DNA of 55,614 bases, taken from contig CAMOEW010000006.1 in NCBI GenBank assembly GCA_946612625.1, positions 1-55,614 on the forward strand, given 5' to 3'. Within the stretch, counting starts at the first letter, position 1, and each line of letters starts with the position of its first letter. Positions 46,356 through 55,466 of the stretch are shown here, one piece after another. The notes under the pieces are model-generated. The model saw only the letters and a list, made by a program, of their open reading frames with translations, was not told where the DNA came from and did not search any database. A program made the position numbers and the translations under genes. The stretch is from an uncultured Prevotella sp. GTDB lineage: Bacteria > Bacteroidota > Bacteroidia > Bacteroidales > Bacteroidaceae.

Positions 46356-47200
46356 AGATTGATAGCGGTAGTGGTTTCTGTTTTGGCGTCACAACAGCCA
46401 TAAAAAAAGCCGAGGAAGAACTGACAAAGGGTACAATACTTTACTGTCTTGGCGACATTGTACACAATTCGATGGAGTGTGAGCGATTGCGTCGGCTCGG
46501 ACTTGTAACTATTGGACATGATGAGATGAAGCAGCTGCACGACGTTAAGGTGCTGTTGCGTGCTCATGGAGAGCCTCCCTCGACCTACGAGCTTGCGCGA
46601 AGAAACAATATCGATATTATAGATGCCACATGTCCTGTTGTTCTCCAGCTTCAGAAGCGTATCAAGAAACAGTACGAAACGGGTGTTGCCCAAATTGTCA
46701 TCTTTGGCAAACGTGGACATGCTGAGGTGCTCGGTCTTGTGGGGCAGACCGACGGCAAGGCTATTGTCATTGAAAAGTTCGACGACGTGAAACAGCTTGA
46801 TTTTACACGCGACATTTATCTATATTCGCAGACGACAAAGAGCCTTGACGAGTTTCACCGTATCATCGACTACATACAGGATCATATCTCTCCAGACTCA
46901 ACATTCCGCAGCTTCGACACCATATGCCGCTCGGTAGCCAACCGTATGCCAGCAATCAGCGCTTTTGCGGCACGCCACGACCTTATACTCTTTGTATGTG
47001 GACGTAAGAGTTCCAATGGCAAGGTGCTTTTCAACGAGTGTCGCCGGGTAAATCCCAATACCCATCTCATTGAGGGCCCCGACGAGATTGACGGCAAATG
47101 GCTTTTTGACATCAGTACTGTGGGTATTTGCGGAGCCACCAGCACTCCGAAATGGCTCATGGAGCAGTGCGAGGAAAGAGTTACGAAGTTGAAAGATTGA
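46346..47200 (+). CDS. ispH: 4-hydroxy-3-methylbut-2-enyl diphosphate reductase
   Basis: A 284-residue iron-sulphur enzyme performing the last step of the MEP isoprenoid pathway, yielding IPP and DMAPP. The three cluster cysteines are visible: C12 (GFCFGV), C96 (DATCPVV) and C194 (TICRSV). Active-site residues H40, H74, and H125-E126 (GKRGHAEVLG) are present, as is the substrate-binding SSNGK. It is slightly shorter than E. coli IspH but complete. It overlaps meaB by 10 bases and precedes topB by 5, so translation is likely coupled along this run. Confidence 0.96.
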   Translation: MQIEIDSGSGFCFGVTTAIKKAEEELTKGTILYCLGDIVHNSMECERLRRLGLVTIGHDEMKQLHDVKVLLRAHGEPPSTYELARRNNIDIIDATCPVVLQLQKRIKKQYETGVAQIVIFGKRGHAEVLGLVGQTDGKAIVIEKFDDVKQLDFTRDIYLYSQTTKSLDEFHRIIDYIQDHISPDSTFRSFDTICRSVANRMPAISAFAARHDLILFVCGRKSSNGKVLFNECRRVNPNTHLIEGPDEIDGKWLFDISTVGICGATSTPKWLMEQCEERVTKLKD

Positions 47201-47205
47201 ATAAT

Positions 47206-49098
47206 ATGATTGTATGCATAGCTGAGAAGCCAAGTGTGGCTCGTGACATCGCTCGAATCATCGGTGCTACTGGTAGCCATGATGGATATATGGAAGGCAA
47301 TGGGTATCAGGTGACATGGACTTTTGGTCATCTGTGTACTCTGAAAGAACCTCACGACTATACGCCGATGTGGAAATCGTGGAGTCTTACGGCCCTGCCG
47401 ATGATTCCTCCGCGGTTCGGAATCAAGCTCATCGACGACAACGGCATAAAAAAACAGTTTGGCATCATTGAACGTCTGATGCAAGCTGCCGATAGCATAG
47501 TGAACTGCGGCGATGCCGGACAAGAAGGAGAGCTAATCCAGCGTTGGGTGATGCAGAAGGCCGGGGTTAAATGTCCTATAAAGCGTCTTTGGATTTCGTC
47601 AATGACTGATGAGGCTATTCGTGAAGGCTTTGCTAAGCTTAAAGACCAGCAAGACTACCAGCCTCTCTATCTCGCTGGTCTATCACGTGCTATTGGCGAT
47701 TGGTTGTTGGGAATGAATGCCACGCGGCTTTACACTCTGAAGTATGGACAGAACCGTCAGGTGCTCAGCATAGGACGTGTTCAGACGCCTACGCTCGCTC
47801 TTATTGTCAAACGACAGAGAGAAATAGAGTCCTTCAAACCGGAGCCTTATTGGGTTCTTGCGACCATTTATCGTGACACTACCTTCACTGCCGTTATTGA
47901 CGATGGGGAGGATAGGGACAAGGACAAGAAAAAATCTCCGAAGGGATTCTCTTCCAAGGAAGAGGGCGAAAAGGCCTTTGTGCTGATTGAAGGAAAGCCG
48001 TTCATGGTGACAGGCGTTGCAAAGAAGAATGGTACAGAGCAACCTCCACAGCTTTATGATTTGACATCACTTCAAGTGGATTGCAACCGCAAGTTCGGAT
48101 ATTCGGCAGAGCAGTCGCTCAATCTTATACAGTCGCTCTATGAACATAAGTTCACCACCTATCCTCGTGTAGATACTCAGTATCTTTCCGACGATATCTA
48201 CTCAAAGTGTCCCCAGACGCTTAACGGACTCTATCAAGTGAAGTTTTTTGGCAAGGCTCCCTATGCCGATATCATAAGGAGTATTGGAGGTAAGCCTCTG
48301 AAGAAGTCGAAAAGGGTGTTTGATACATCGAAAGTGACCGACCACCATGCCATTATCCCTACTGGAGTGATTCCACAGGGGTTGTCGGATGCCGAACGCA
48401 ATGTCTATGACCTCATTGCACGTCGTTTCATAGGCGTGTTCCTTCCAGACTGCCAGTTCTCTTCTACAACGGTTACAGGCGAGGTTGATAAGATTAAGTT
48501 CAAGGCAACGGGAAAGGAAATTATTAATCCCGGCTGGCGTATTGTCAAGGCCAAGGAGAGCGACGAGGAGAGGAATGGCAACGAAGAGTTAACGCTCCCA
48601 ACGTTTGTTAAGGGCGAGAGTGGCAATCACTATCCAACGTTAACAGAGAAATGGACTACTCCGCCACCTTATTATACTGAGGCATCTTTGCTTCGAGCGA
48701 TGGAGACGGCTGGACGCTTTGTTGACGACGAAACCCTTCGTGCAGCCCTAAAGGAAAATGGCATCGGACGTCCATCGAGCCGTGCCGGCATTATTGAGAC
48801 GCTTTTCAAACGACGTTATATCAAGCGCGAGCGCAAGCGTCTTGTAGCAACGCCTACGGGGATAGAGCTTATCGACATCATTCACGAGGAACTGTTGAAG
48901 AGCTGCGAACTGACTGGTATTTGGGAGAAGAAGCTGCGTGACATCGAACACAAGACTTATGATGCTCAACAGTTTGTCAACGAATTGAAGCAGCAGGTAA
49001 CCGAGATTGTCAACGATGTGATGCGCGACAATAGCAATCGTCGTATTACTGTTATGACCGATGCAGACCTCAAGACAATGAAATCCACAAAGAAATGA
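47206..49098 (+). CDS. topB: DNA topoisomerase III (type IA)
   Basis: A 630-residue type IA topoisomerase. An in-frame start at 47128 would lie inside ispH; the ATG at 47206 gives MIVCIAEKPSVARDIA, the normal N-terminus with catalytic E7. The TOPRIM acidic motif reads GDAGQEGEL (102-110), with D103 and E107. The second acidic position of the usual DxD is Gly105, a variant I recall in Bacteroidota and plasmid TopB proteins. The active-site tyrosine is Y319 in TTYPRVDTQYLS. A lysine/aspartate-rich insert occurs at 232-256. No C-terminal zinc fingers are present; it ends soon after the helical domain. The stop overlaps tatD by four bases. Confidence 0.95.
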   Translation: MIVCIAEKPSVARDIARIIGATGSHDGYMEGNGYQVTWTFGHLCTLKEPHDYTPMWKSWSLTALPMIPPRFGIKLIDDNGIKKQFGIIERLMQAADSIVNCGDAGQEGELIQRWVMQKAGVKCPIKRLWISSMTDEAIREGFAKLKDQQDYQPLYLAGLSRAIGDWLLGMNATRLYTLKYGQNRQVLSIGRVQTPTLALIVKRQREIESFKPEPYWVLATIYRDTTFTAVIDDGEDRDKDKKKSPKGFSSKEEGEKAFVLIEGKPFMVTGVAKKNGTEQPPQLYDLTSLQVDCNRKFGYSAEQSLNLIQSLYEHKFTTYPRVDTQYLSDDIYSKCPQTLNGLYQVKFFGKAPYADIIRSIGGKPLKKSKRVFDTSKVTDHHAIIPTGVIPQGLSDAERNVYDLIARRFIGVFLPDCQFSSTTVTGEVDKIKFKATGKEIINPGWRIVKAKESDEERNGNEELTLPTFVKGESGNHYPTLTEKWTTPPPYYTEASLLRAMETAGRFVDDETLRAALKENGIGRPSSRAGIIETLFKRRYIKRERKRLVATPTGIELIDIIHEELLKSCELTGIWEKKLRDIEHKTYDAQQFVNELKQQVTEIVNDVMRDNSNRRITVMTDADLKTMKSTKK

Positions 49099-49871
49099 GA
49101 TACATAGATACACATACACACCTTGACGGCGAGGAATTCAATCCTGACCGCGACGAGGTGGTATCAAGAGCACGTGAGGCCGGAGTTTACAAGGTGTTTG
49201 TTCCCGCCATTGACCTTGCACACCTCGGTGATGTCGTCACTACTTGCCGTCGTTATCCGGGTTTTGCATATCCCATGATTGGTCTTCATCCCGAAGAGGT
49301 GAGAGCCGACTGGCGCGAGGTGCTCGACGAGATGAAAAGACAGCTATCGCCAGCCTTTATAGCCATCGGCGAGGTCGGACTTGATTTCTATTGGAGCCGA
49401 GAGTTTGAGCTTGAACAGATGGAATGCTTTGAGCGGCAGGTGCAGTGGTCGGTGGAAACACGACTGCCGCTGATGATTCATTGCCGCAAGGCTCAGAACG
49501 AGATGGTGCGTATAATGCGCGGGTATGCAAAGGATCTCCCCGGTGGTGTCTTCCACTGTTTCACAGGAAATCAGCATGAAGCTGAGGAATTGCTTCAGTT
49601 TGAAAACTTCGCCCTTGGCATTGGTGGAGTGCTGACGTTTAAGAAATCGCATCTTCCTGAGATTGTTTCCCACATACCACTCGACCGTATCGTACTCGAG
49701 ACAGATTCCCCCTATATGGCTCCTGTTCCCATGCGTGGCAGTCGCAATGAGAGTGCGTTCACTCTTTACGTTCTTCAGCGTCTTGCCGAGTCATTTGGTG
49801 TGAGTGCCGACGAGGTGTCCGAGCGTACCACCGCTACTGCTTTGAGCATTTTCCCGAAGGCAAACACTTAA
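49095..49871 (+). CDS. tatD: TatD-family metal-dependent deoxyribonuclease
   Basis: A 258-residue TIM-barrel hydrolase of the amidohydrolase superfamily. Metal ligands are all present: H7 and H9 (DTHTHLD), E93 (GEVGLDFYW), H129 (MIHCRKA), H154 (VFHCFTG) and D204 (ETDSPYMAP). TatD proteins have 3'-exonuclease activity on DNA or RNA and act in repair or tRNA/D-aminoacyl quality control in various species. The start overlaps the topB stop (ATGA), suggesting coupling of two nucleic-acid enzymes. It is the last gene before the tRNA. Confidence 0.95.
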   Translation: MRYIDTHTHLDGEEFNPDRDEVVSRAREAGVYKVFVPAIDLAHLGDVVTTCRRYPGFAYPMIGLHPEEVRADWREVLDEMKRQLSPAFIAIGEVGLDFYWSREFELEQMECFERQVQWSVETRLPLMIHCRKAQNEMVRIMRGYAKDLPGGVFHCFTGNQHEAEELLQFENFALGIGGVLTFKKSHLPEIVSHIPLDRIVLETDSPYMAPVPMRGSRNESAFTLYVLQRLAESFGVSADEVSERTTATALSIFPKANT

Positions 49872-49919
49872 AGAAATATAAAAATATTCTTTTTTTTACG
49901 TATTTTGAGATAATTTGAA

Positions 49920-49927
49920 TACTTTTG
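49920..49927 (+). promoter_or_regulatory. Candidate -7 element for tRNA-Ser and the ExbB operon
   Basis: TACTTTTG matches TAnnTTTG perfectly, 16 bases before the tRNA 5' end. No TTTG at the ideal distance was found. It probably drives the tRNA, and possibly the exb genes by read-through since no terminator separates them. Confidence 0.6.
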
Positions 49928-49943
49928 CACCCGAAAATCATAG

Positions 49944-50031
49944 GGAGAGGTGCTCGAGTGGTTGAAGAGGCACGCCTGGAAAGCGTGTAACCCCCTAAAA
50001 GGGTTCGCAGGTTCGAATCCTGTTCTCTCCG
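49944..50031 (+). tRNA. tRNA-Ser (anticodon GGA)
   Basis: An 88-base class II tRNA. The acceptor stem GGAGAGG (49944-49950) pairs with TCTCTCC (50024-50030), followed by discriminator G (50031), the serine identity base. The anticodon stem CACGC/GCGTG encloses loop CTGGAAA, with anticodon GGA at 49978-49980, reading UCC/UCU. A long variable arm (CCCCCTAAAAGGG region) and T-arm CAGG-TTCGAAT-CCTG are present. CCA is not encoded. The next start codon is 7 bases beyond. Confidence 0.97.
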
Positions 50032-50038
50032 CAGGAAA

Positions 50039-50890
50039 ATGAGGAAATTAGTTATTTTATTTTCGCTTACGCTTGCCTTGCTTATGCCAAGCCTGACGGT
50101 AGTGGCTCAGGAAGGCAGTCTGTTTGATATTGTTATGGCCGACGATGACAGCTCAGCAGTAGAGACAGTGTCGGCCTCTGCAGATATACTCGACTCTTTA
50201 GCTGATGAAGAGATGCAGGATTCTGCCAGTTCTTCCGATAATTCGGGACTCCACATCCACAAGGTGTTGAAGACGAAGTTCATTGAGGGAAGTGCCGGCT
50301 ATATGTCGCTTGTGGCTCTCGCCCTCGTCTTGGGACTTGCCTTCTGCATTGAACGTATCATCTATCTCACACTCTCCGAGATTGATGCCAAACGATTTAT
50401 GGCCATCATTGACGAGAAAATAAACTCCGGCGACATTGATGGTGCAAAGACTATCTGCCGCAATACTCGTGGTCCCGTGGCCAGCATCTGCTATCAAGGA
50501 CTGTTGCGCATAGGTGAGAAGATGGATAATATCGAGCGTTCAATATCGAGCTACGGTGGTGTACAGGTTTCAAACCTTGAAAAAGGTTGCTCGTGGATAA
50601 AGCTTTTCATTGCCATGGCTCCGTCGTTGGGATTTCTCGGTACAGTAATCGGCATGGTAATGGCATTCGACAATATCCAACATGCCGGCGACATCTCAAC
50701 GAGTATTGTCGCCGAGGGTATGAAGGTGGCTCTCATCACTACCATTTTCGGAATTATCGTGGCTCTTATCCTGCAGTTGTTCTACAACTATATAATATCG
50801 AAAATCGAACACCTTACTGCCCAGATGGAGGAGTCGGCAATAACGCTGATGGACAGTATCGTGAAATACAAGTCGCAGACCAATGCCTGA
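50039..50890 (+). CDS. exbB: MotA/TolQ/ExbB-type proton channel protein
   Basis: A 283-residue inner-membrane protein of the proton channel that energises TonB or Tol systems. It has a cleavable-looking signal peptide (about 1-24, VVAQ). A Ser/Asp/Glu-rich periplasmic stretch follows (about 27-75), then a first membrane helix near 88-108. The long cytoplasmic loop and two conserved helices come after it: LFIAMAPSLGFLGTVIGMV (about 188-206) and the segment around ALITTIFGIIVALILQLF. The N-terminal extension with signal peptide is common in Bacteroidota ExbB. It is first in an operon with a four-helix protein and two ExbD proteins, which could serve the SusC transporters in the window. The gene starts 7 bases after tRNA-Ser. 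Confidence 0.92.
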   Translation: MRKLVILFSLTLALLMPSLTVVAQEGSLFDIVMADDDSSAVETVSASADILDSLADEEMQDSASSSDNSGLHIHKVLKTKFIEGSAGYMSLVALALVLGLAFCIERIIYLTLSEIDAKRFMAIIDEKINSGDIDGAKTICRNTRGPVASICYQGLLRIGEKMDNIERSISSYGGVQVSNLEKGCSWIKLFIAMAPSLGFLGTVIGMVMAFDNIQHAGDISTSIVAEGMKVALITTIFGIIVALILQLFYNYIISKIEHLTAQMEESAITLMDSIVKYKSQTNA

Positions 50891-51383
50891 CGTTATTGGT
50901 AATAAAGCCACAGAACGCATCTCCCGTCGCGTGCTGCTTCCGCTAATCATTGCTGCGGTTGTGGTTTTTGTTGCTTTTTGGACTATAGGCTTCAATATAT
51001 CGCTGGGTGACGGCAGCACTTATAGCACTCCGTTGCTTACCGACGTCCTGTTGGCTTTTATCTATATCGTATGCTGCTTGGCCGTTGTTACGATGTTCGT
51101 CGGGATGGTGTCAGGATGGCGAAAACGTAGTCGCGACCGTGGCATAGTCAACGGTATTCCGTCACGTCTCATAGGCTGGAGCGTTGCAGTGGGCTTACTG
51201 TTCATTCTCGTGCTGACTTTCATATTTGGTTCTTCCGAACCAATCCGCAGCAACGGTCGTCTGTTCGATTCATGGTTTTGGCTGCGTACGTCGGATATGT
51301 TTGTCAACTCGTCGCTGCTTCTCATGTTGGTTGCAGTGTTGCTCATAGGGTGGGGTAAAGTGAAACGATTTAGGAAAAAGTAA
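50883..51383 (+). CDS. Small four-helix membrane protein of the exb operon, function unknown
   Basis: A 166-residue hydrophobic protein with four predicted membrane segments: about 18-38, 50-70, 92-112 and 140-158. Its C-terminus is basic (VKRFRKK). It overlaps exbB by 8 bases and exbD by 1 base, so it is an integral part of the operon. I do not recognise a named family. Its position between channel and rod subunits suggests an accessory subunit of the energiser complex; that is inference from context only. Confidence 0.75.
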   Translation: MPDVIGNKATERISRRVLLPLIIAAVVVFVAFWTIGFNISLGDGSTYSTPLLTDVLLAFIYIVCCLAVVTMFVGMVSGWRKRSRDRGIVNGIPSRLIGWSVAVGLLFILVLTFIFGSSEPIRSNGRLFDSWFWLRTSDMFVNSSLLLMLVAVLLIGWGKVKRFRKK

Positions 51384-51967
51384 TGTTTGGGAAAAAAGAA
51401 CATAGGAGTGTTCCCGAATTGAACACAACTTCCACGGCAGACATTTCGTTCATGCTGTTGGTGTTCTTCCTTGTAACTACCTCTATGGACACTGATATGG
51501 GACTTCCTCGCCAAATGGCACCCATACAGAAAGAGCAGAAGCTGGAACACCGCGAGGTAACTAAGCGCAATGTTATGGAGATTGCCGTCAATGCCGATAA
51601 CACTATTACCTGCAATGGCGAGATGGTGAACAGCTCACAGCTTCGCAGTCGTATCATCGATTTCGTGGAGAACATTGATAATTCCCCCGATAAAGCCGAA
51701 AAGACTGTCGTAATGTTGCCGATATTCGGCAAGGTGCCAGTGGCCAATAAGCATGTTCTCTGCATTATAGCTCATCCCGAAAGTTCTTATAATACATATT
51801 TTCTGATGCAGGAAGCCATCATAGGTGCTTATCACGACCTTCGCGACCGTTGCGCCCGACAGACGTTTGGTTGCAGCCTTGCCGACTGTACGCGTGAGGA
51901 GCTGGAGGCACTTGCCCTGCGCTATCCGCAACGCATCAGCGAATCATCGAAAGGAGGCCTGAAATGA
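51383..51967 (+). CDS. exbD: ExbD/TolR-family biopolymer transport protein 1
   Basis: A 194-residue single-pass protein. A short basic cytoplasmic N-terminus with VPELNTTSTADISFMLLVFFLV shows the conserved pore aspartate (TADIS) at the start of the transmembrane helix. A periplasmic domain follows. It is the rod subunit of the ExbBD proton motor. It starts at an ATG overlapping the previous stop by one base (TAATG) and overlaps the next exbD by four. Its periplasmic domain is longer than that of the second ExbD and has two Cys near the C-terminus (FGCSLADCTRE). Confidence 0.9.
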   Translation: MFGKKEHRSVPELNTTSTADISFMLLVFFLVTTSMDTDMGLPRQMAPIQKEQKLEHREVTKRNVMEIAVNADNTITCNGEMVNSSQLRSRIIDFVENIDNSPDKAEKTVVMLPIFGKVPVANKHVLCIIAHPESSYNTYFLMQEAIIGAYHDLRDRCARQTFGCSLADCTREELEALALRYPQRISESSKGGLK

Positions 51968-52425
51968 GCATGTTCCGCAAGAGCGACCACAGCATACCTG
52001 CGCTTAATACAGCCTCTCTGCCCGACCTTATCTTTGTTGTGCTTTTTTTCTTTATGATTGTCACGCACATCCGCGAGGTGCCGGTAAAGGTAGAGTATCA
52101 GACTCCTTCGGGCCAACAGCTTGAGCGACTGACGAAGAAATCTACAGTCAGCTACATCTATATAGGTAAGCCCCTCAACCCTTCACAGGGCAGCGGCTAT
52201 TGTATTCAGCTGAACGACAAGCTGGCAGGCGTAGATGAGATCAAGCATTATATCGAGGATGAGCGTTCGCGGATGTCGGCAGCTGATGTGCAGTCGATGA
52301 CTGTAAGTATCAAGGCCGACCGCGATGTTCCCATGGGTATTGTCACCGATGTCAAGCAGGCTCTCCGCGAGGCAGGTGCTCTCAATATCAACTATGCAGC
52401 CGTCCTTTCGGACAAAAAACGTTAA
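51964..52425 (+). CDS. exbD: ExbD/TolR-family biopolymer transport protein 2
   Basis: A 153-residue ExbD paralogue with N-terminal SIPALNTASLPDLIFVVLFFF carrying the conserved aspartate (LPDLI). A periplasmic domain ends VTDVKQALREAGALNINYAAV. Bacteroidota often encode two ExbD proteins in tandem. No tonB gene follows in the window; the next gene, 32 bases downstream, is an Lrp regulator. Confidence 0.93.
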   Translation: MSMFRKSDHSIPALNTASLPDLIFVVLFFFMIVTHIREVPVKVEYQTPSGQQLERLTKKSTVSYIYIGKPLNPSQGSGYCIQLNDKLAGVDEIKHYIEDERSRMSAADVQSMTVSIKADRDVPMGIVTDVKQALREAGALNINYAAVLSDKKR

Positions 52426-52457
52426 ATAATTAAATCGTCAAATATTAAATTATATTC

Positions 52458-52925
52458 ATGGCTCAGAAATTAGACAATTTAGACAAACAGATACTGAAAA
52501 TGATATCTGGCGACGCACGTATTCCTTTTCTGGAGGTTGCCAGAGCATGTAATGTCAGCGGTGCTGCTATCCATCAACGCATCCAGAAGCTTACTGGCTT
52601 GGGAATCTTGAAAGGCTCGCAGTTTGTTATCGACCCAGAGAAGATAGGTTACGAGACATGTGCCTATATCGGTCTGAATCTTAAGAATCCCGAAGATTTT
52701 GACTATGTCGTTTCCGAACTGGAAAAGATTCCCGAGGTGGTAGAGTGCCACTACACAACCGGCAACTACGATTTGTTCATCAAGCTCTATGCCGTCAACA
52801 ATCACCATTTGCTAACCATCATCCACGATAAGCTCCAGCCATTGGGACTGTCATCGAGCGAGACTCTTATCTCGTTCCACACAGCCATCATCCGCCAGTT
52901 GCCTCTCAATGCAATTCTGGACTAA
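52458..52925 (+). CDS. Lrp/AsnC-family transcriptional regulator
   Basis: A 155-residue regulator. The N-terminal helix-turn-helix is about 5-55 (LDKQILKMISGDARIPFLEV, then CNVSGAAIHQRIQKLTGLGI). The C-terminal RAM effector domain is about 68-150 (AYIGLNLKNPEDFDYVVSEL, ECHYTTGNYDLFIKLYA). Such proteins sense amino acids and control metabolism genes; targets are unknown. The stop codon region overlaps that of the convergent folA by four bases (52922-52925), so no terminator separates them. Confidence 0.93.
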   Translation: MAQKLDNLDKQILKMISGDARIPFLEVARACNVSGAAIHQRIQKLTGLGILKGSQFVIDPEKIGYETCAYIGLNLKNPEDFDYVVSELEKIPEVVECHYTTGNYDLFIKLYAVNNHHLLTIIHDKLQPLGLSSSETLISFHTAIIRQLPLNAILD

Positions 52926-53407
52926 TCGTTACCTAATTCATAATCCACAAAGGCATAGTCGTGCGAGTGACGCTCGTCGCGGCTATGTCTTTCCTCTTTT
53001 ACTTTCGTCCAGCCGCTGTAGTCTGGGAAAAAAGTATCGGCATTCTCCGGTATGTCGTCGATTTCGGTAAGACATAGTCGGTCGGCAATTCCGATAGCCT
53101 GCTCATACACAGAGGCGCCGCCTATTATATATACGTCTTCATCTGGAGCGCAGCTGCCAAGTGCTTCATCGAGCGAAGCATAGACGTCACATCCAGGCAA
53201 TTCACTTATGTTGCGGCTTACTACCACGTTGCGGCGGTTGGGAAGTGCACCTTTGGGCAGACTATCATAGGTGTTTCTGCCCATGATGACAGTATTGCCG
53301 GTTGTCAGTGCCTTGAAACGTTTCAGGTCGTTGGGTAGCCAATAGATGAGTTTATTATTGTAACCTATGGCACGGTTTCGTGCCACAGCTGCTATAATGC
53401 TTATCAT
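52922..53407 (-). CDS. folA: Dihydrofolate reductase
   Basis: A 161-residue enzyme reducing dihydrofolate to tetrahydrofolate with NADPH. Residues match E. coli FolA closely in layout: [20 protein letters not shown] at the start, catalytic D27 (WLPNDLKRF), [11 protein letters not shown] cofactor segment, and [11 protein letters not shown]. The start overlaps the thyA stop by four bases, the classic thyA-folA pairing in which ThyA makes the dihydrofolate that FolA recycles. Confidence 0.96.
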   Translation of the reverse strand: MISIIAAVARNRAIGYNNKLIYWLPNDLKRFKALTTGNTVIMGRNTYDSLPKGALPNRRNVVVSRNISELPGCDVYASLDEALGSCAPDEDVYIIGGASVYEQAIGIADRLCLTEIDDIPENADTFFPDYSGWTKVKEERHSRDERHSHDYAFVDYELGND

Positions 53408-54198
53408 ACGCTAACTGCTGCTTTGATGTGTGGATGTGGATTATATCCTACGAGTTCGAAGTCCTCATATTGGAAATCGAAGAGGCTCTTGACATCGGGA
53501 TTGATTTTCATTACCGGCAACTGTCGCGGCTCACGGGTGAGCTGCAACCGAGCCTGTTCGATATGGTTCAGATATAGGTGGGTGTCGCCGGTGGTATGGA
53601 TGAATTCGCCTGCACGAAGTCCCGTCACCTGAGCCATCATCTGTAACAGTAGGGCGTATGACGCAATATTGAATGGCACGCCCAGGAACGTATCGGCACT
53701 GCGCTGATAGAGCTGCAGCGACAGACGCCCGTCTGCAACATAGAACTGGAAGATGGTATGACATGGGGGAAGAGCCATCTTGTTGACCTCAGCCACATTC
53801 CATGCACTGACAATCATTCGTCGGGAGTTTGGGTTGTTCTTTATCTGATCAAGCACATACTGTATCTGGTCGATTGTTCCTCCGTCATAGTCGGGCCACG
53901 AACGCCACTGATGACCATATACCGGTCCGAGGTTGCCGTTGGCATCAGCCCACTCGTCCCAGATGCTGACACCGTGTTCCTTCAGATACTTAATGTTGGT
54001 ATCGCCTTGAAGAAACCACAGCAGCTCATAGATAATAGACTTAAGATGTAGCTTCTTCGTCGTAAGAAGAGGGAATCCGTCGTCTAAGTTAAAACGCATT
54101 TGATGGCCGAAGATGCTTATTGTGCCGGTACCGGTGCGGTCGCCTTTCTCTACTCCTTCTGTCAGTATGCGGTCAAGTAAATTCAAGTATTGTTTCAT
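53404..54198 (-). CDS. thyA: Thymidylate synthase
   Basis: A 264-residue ThyA-type enzyme methylating dUMP to dTMP with methylenetetrahydrofolate. A longer frame to 54297 is rejected; [15 protein letters not shown] at 54198 is the canonical start and gives the E. coli length. Catalytic C146 lies in [13 protein letters not shown]. The folate- and phosphate-binding [10 protein letters not shown] and [18 protein letters not shown] are present. The first 26 bases overlap the 3' end of the upstream methyltransferase gene. Folate-dependent dTMP synthesis and folA lie together. Confidence 0.97.
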   Translation of the reverse strand: MKQYLNLLDRILTEGVEKGDRTGTGTISIFGHQMRFNLDDGFPLLTTKKLHLKSIIYELLWFLQGDTNIKYLKEHGVSIWDEWADANGNLGPVYGHQWRSWPDYDGGTIDQIQYVLDQIKNNPNSRRMIVSAWNVAEVNKMALPPCHTIFQFYVADGRLSLQLYQRSADTFLGVPFNIASYALLLQMMAQVTGLRAGEFIHTTGDTHLYLNHIEQARLQLTREPRQLPVMKINPDVKSLFDFQYEDFELVGYNPHPHIKAAVSV

Positions 54199-55450
54199 AT
54201 TCTTTAGGTATATGTGTACTCTTAATTTTCCATTCTTGGGGATATAGATTGTTTGCGCGGTTGCCGATATTCTTCGCAAACCCCAGGGGGAAGCCAAGAA
54301 ACGTTACCACAACTATGCCACGTGGAGTGTCGGCAGGCACCGTAATCGCTTCCTTGCGAAGATATTGTATTGCCGTCGGGTATTCCAGTTCCACTGACGG
54401 GTATTTAGTGCGCTCTAATGACAGCGACAACGCCTCACCATGAGCTGGAATGAAATCGCGGCCTTTCACCGTGGGAGTCATTACACCATCGAGAACGACA
54501 TTGAGTCTCTTTGCCGCCATTGAATGTAAAGCATCGTTGACCACGGTTGCTATTCCTTCGCCTGACTTGTGCAAAACTGCCATGAAGAGACCTTCGCTGC
54601 GAGTGATACCAGGGATGAAACGATATACGGGAGCAGCGAATCCGGAAAGTAGCGATCCCGTGATATTCCATTCACACGGTACATCGAGGGCTACAATCTC
54701 GGCACCCAATTCACAGCATATCCACTTGACATTCTCCTCGTTTTCTTTGGTGTTTAACGTGCATGTGGAATAAATCATCATGCCGCCGTCACGCAGGCAC
54801 GACCACGCCTCGCTCACTATCTCGCGCTGCAGCCTCTGGCAGCGTTCCACGTTCTGAACACTCCACTCTCTGATGGCACCTTCATCCTTACGGAACATCC
54901 CTTCGCCAGAACAGGGCACGTCGCAGAGAATAGCATCGAATGCGATTCCACTCTTGCGGTAATCTCGAGGATAGTTGTTTGTGACAACGACATCGGGATG
55001 CCCCCACTTCATAATGTTCTCAGACAGGATGTTGCAACGCCTGCGGTCGGGTTCGTTGGAGAAGAGCAGACTGCCTTCGGGCAAAGCTGCTCTCAATGCC
55101 GTAGATTTACCGCCGGGAGCGGCACAGAGGTCGAGCACCAGCAGTGGCTTGTCGATATTGTCGGTGACAGCCTTTCTCATGACATAATCAACGAACATTG
55201 ATGCGGCCTCCTGCACATAGTATGCACCGGCATGGAACAGCGGGTCGAATGTAAACGGCGGACGCCCCTCAAGATAGAATCCCGACTGACACCATGGTAC
55301 AGCAGTTCCGCGACAAGAGAGCGCAGTCTTTGCCACATTCACACGTATGCTGGCAGGACTCTCGTCGTCAAGAGCAGAGATGAACTTGGAGAACAATTCC
55401 TCGCCCATCGTCGTCAAAGTAGAATCTATGAAGTCCTTTGGCAATTGCAT
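54173..55450 (-). CDS. NOL1/NOP2/Sun (RsmF-like) RNA cytosine-C5 methyltransferase
   Basis: A 425-residue SAM-dependent enzyme that methylates C5 of cytosine in rRNA or tRNA. The start is set to 55450 ([20 protein letters not shown]), matching family N-termini; the longer frame to 55534 extends through the promoter element. SAM-binding [11 protein letters not shown] is at 107-117. The two catalytic cysteines are C180 ([13 protein letters not shown]) and C230 ([14 protein letters not shown]). The C-terminal PUA-like part is present ([18 protein letters not shown]). Whether rRNA or tRNA is the target cannot be told. Its 3' end overlaps thyA. Confidence 0.93.
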   Translation of the reverse strand: MQLPKDFIDSTLTTMGEELFSKFISALDDESPASIRVNVAKTALSCRGTAVPWCQSGFYLEGRPPFTFDPLFHAGAYYVQEAASMFVDYVMRKAVTDNIDKPLLVLDLCAAPGGKSTALRAALPEGSLLFSNEPDRRRCNILSENIMKWGHPDVVVTNNYPRDYRKSGIAFDAILCDVPCSGEGMFRKDEGAIREWSVQNVERCQRLQREIVSEAWSCLRDGGMMIYSTCTLNTKENEENVKWICCELGAEIVALDVPCEWNITGSLLSGFAAPVYRFIPGITRSEGLFMAVLHKSGEGIATVVNDALHSMAAKRLNVVLDGVMTPTVKGRDFIPAHGEALSLSLERTKYPSVELEYPTAIQYLRKEAITVPADTPRGIVVVTFLGFPLGFAKNIGNRANNLYPQEWKIKSTHIPKEYETILEFT

Positions 55451-55458
55451 AAGTGCTG

Positions 55459-55466
55459 CAAAGTTA
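55459..55466 (-). promoter_or_regulatory. Candidate -7 element of the methyltransferase-thyA-folA operon
   Basis: On the minus strand the sequence reads TAACTTTG, a perfect TAnnTTTG, with its last base only nine positions before the ATG at 55450. A TTTC at 55487-55484 is a weak -33. The leader would be only a few bases. Confidence 0.55.

Noticed and set aside
49873..49897. AT-only hairpin plus T8 after tatD as a terminator
   Set aside because: The stem is short, bulged and all A-T pairs apart from one. Termination is possible but not well supported.
54199..54297. Extended N-terminus of thymidylate synthase
   Set aside because: The canonical [10 protein letters not shown] start gives the normal 264-residue length with the catalytic Cys at 146.
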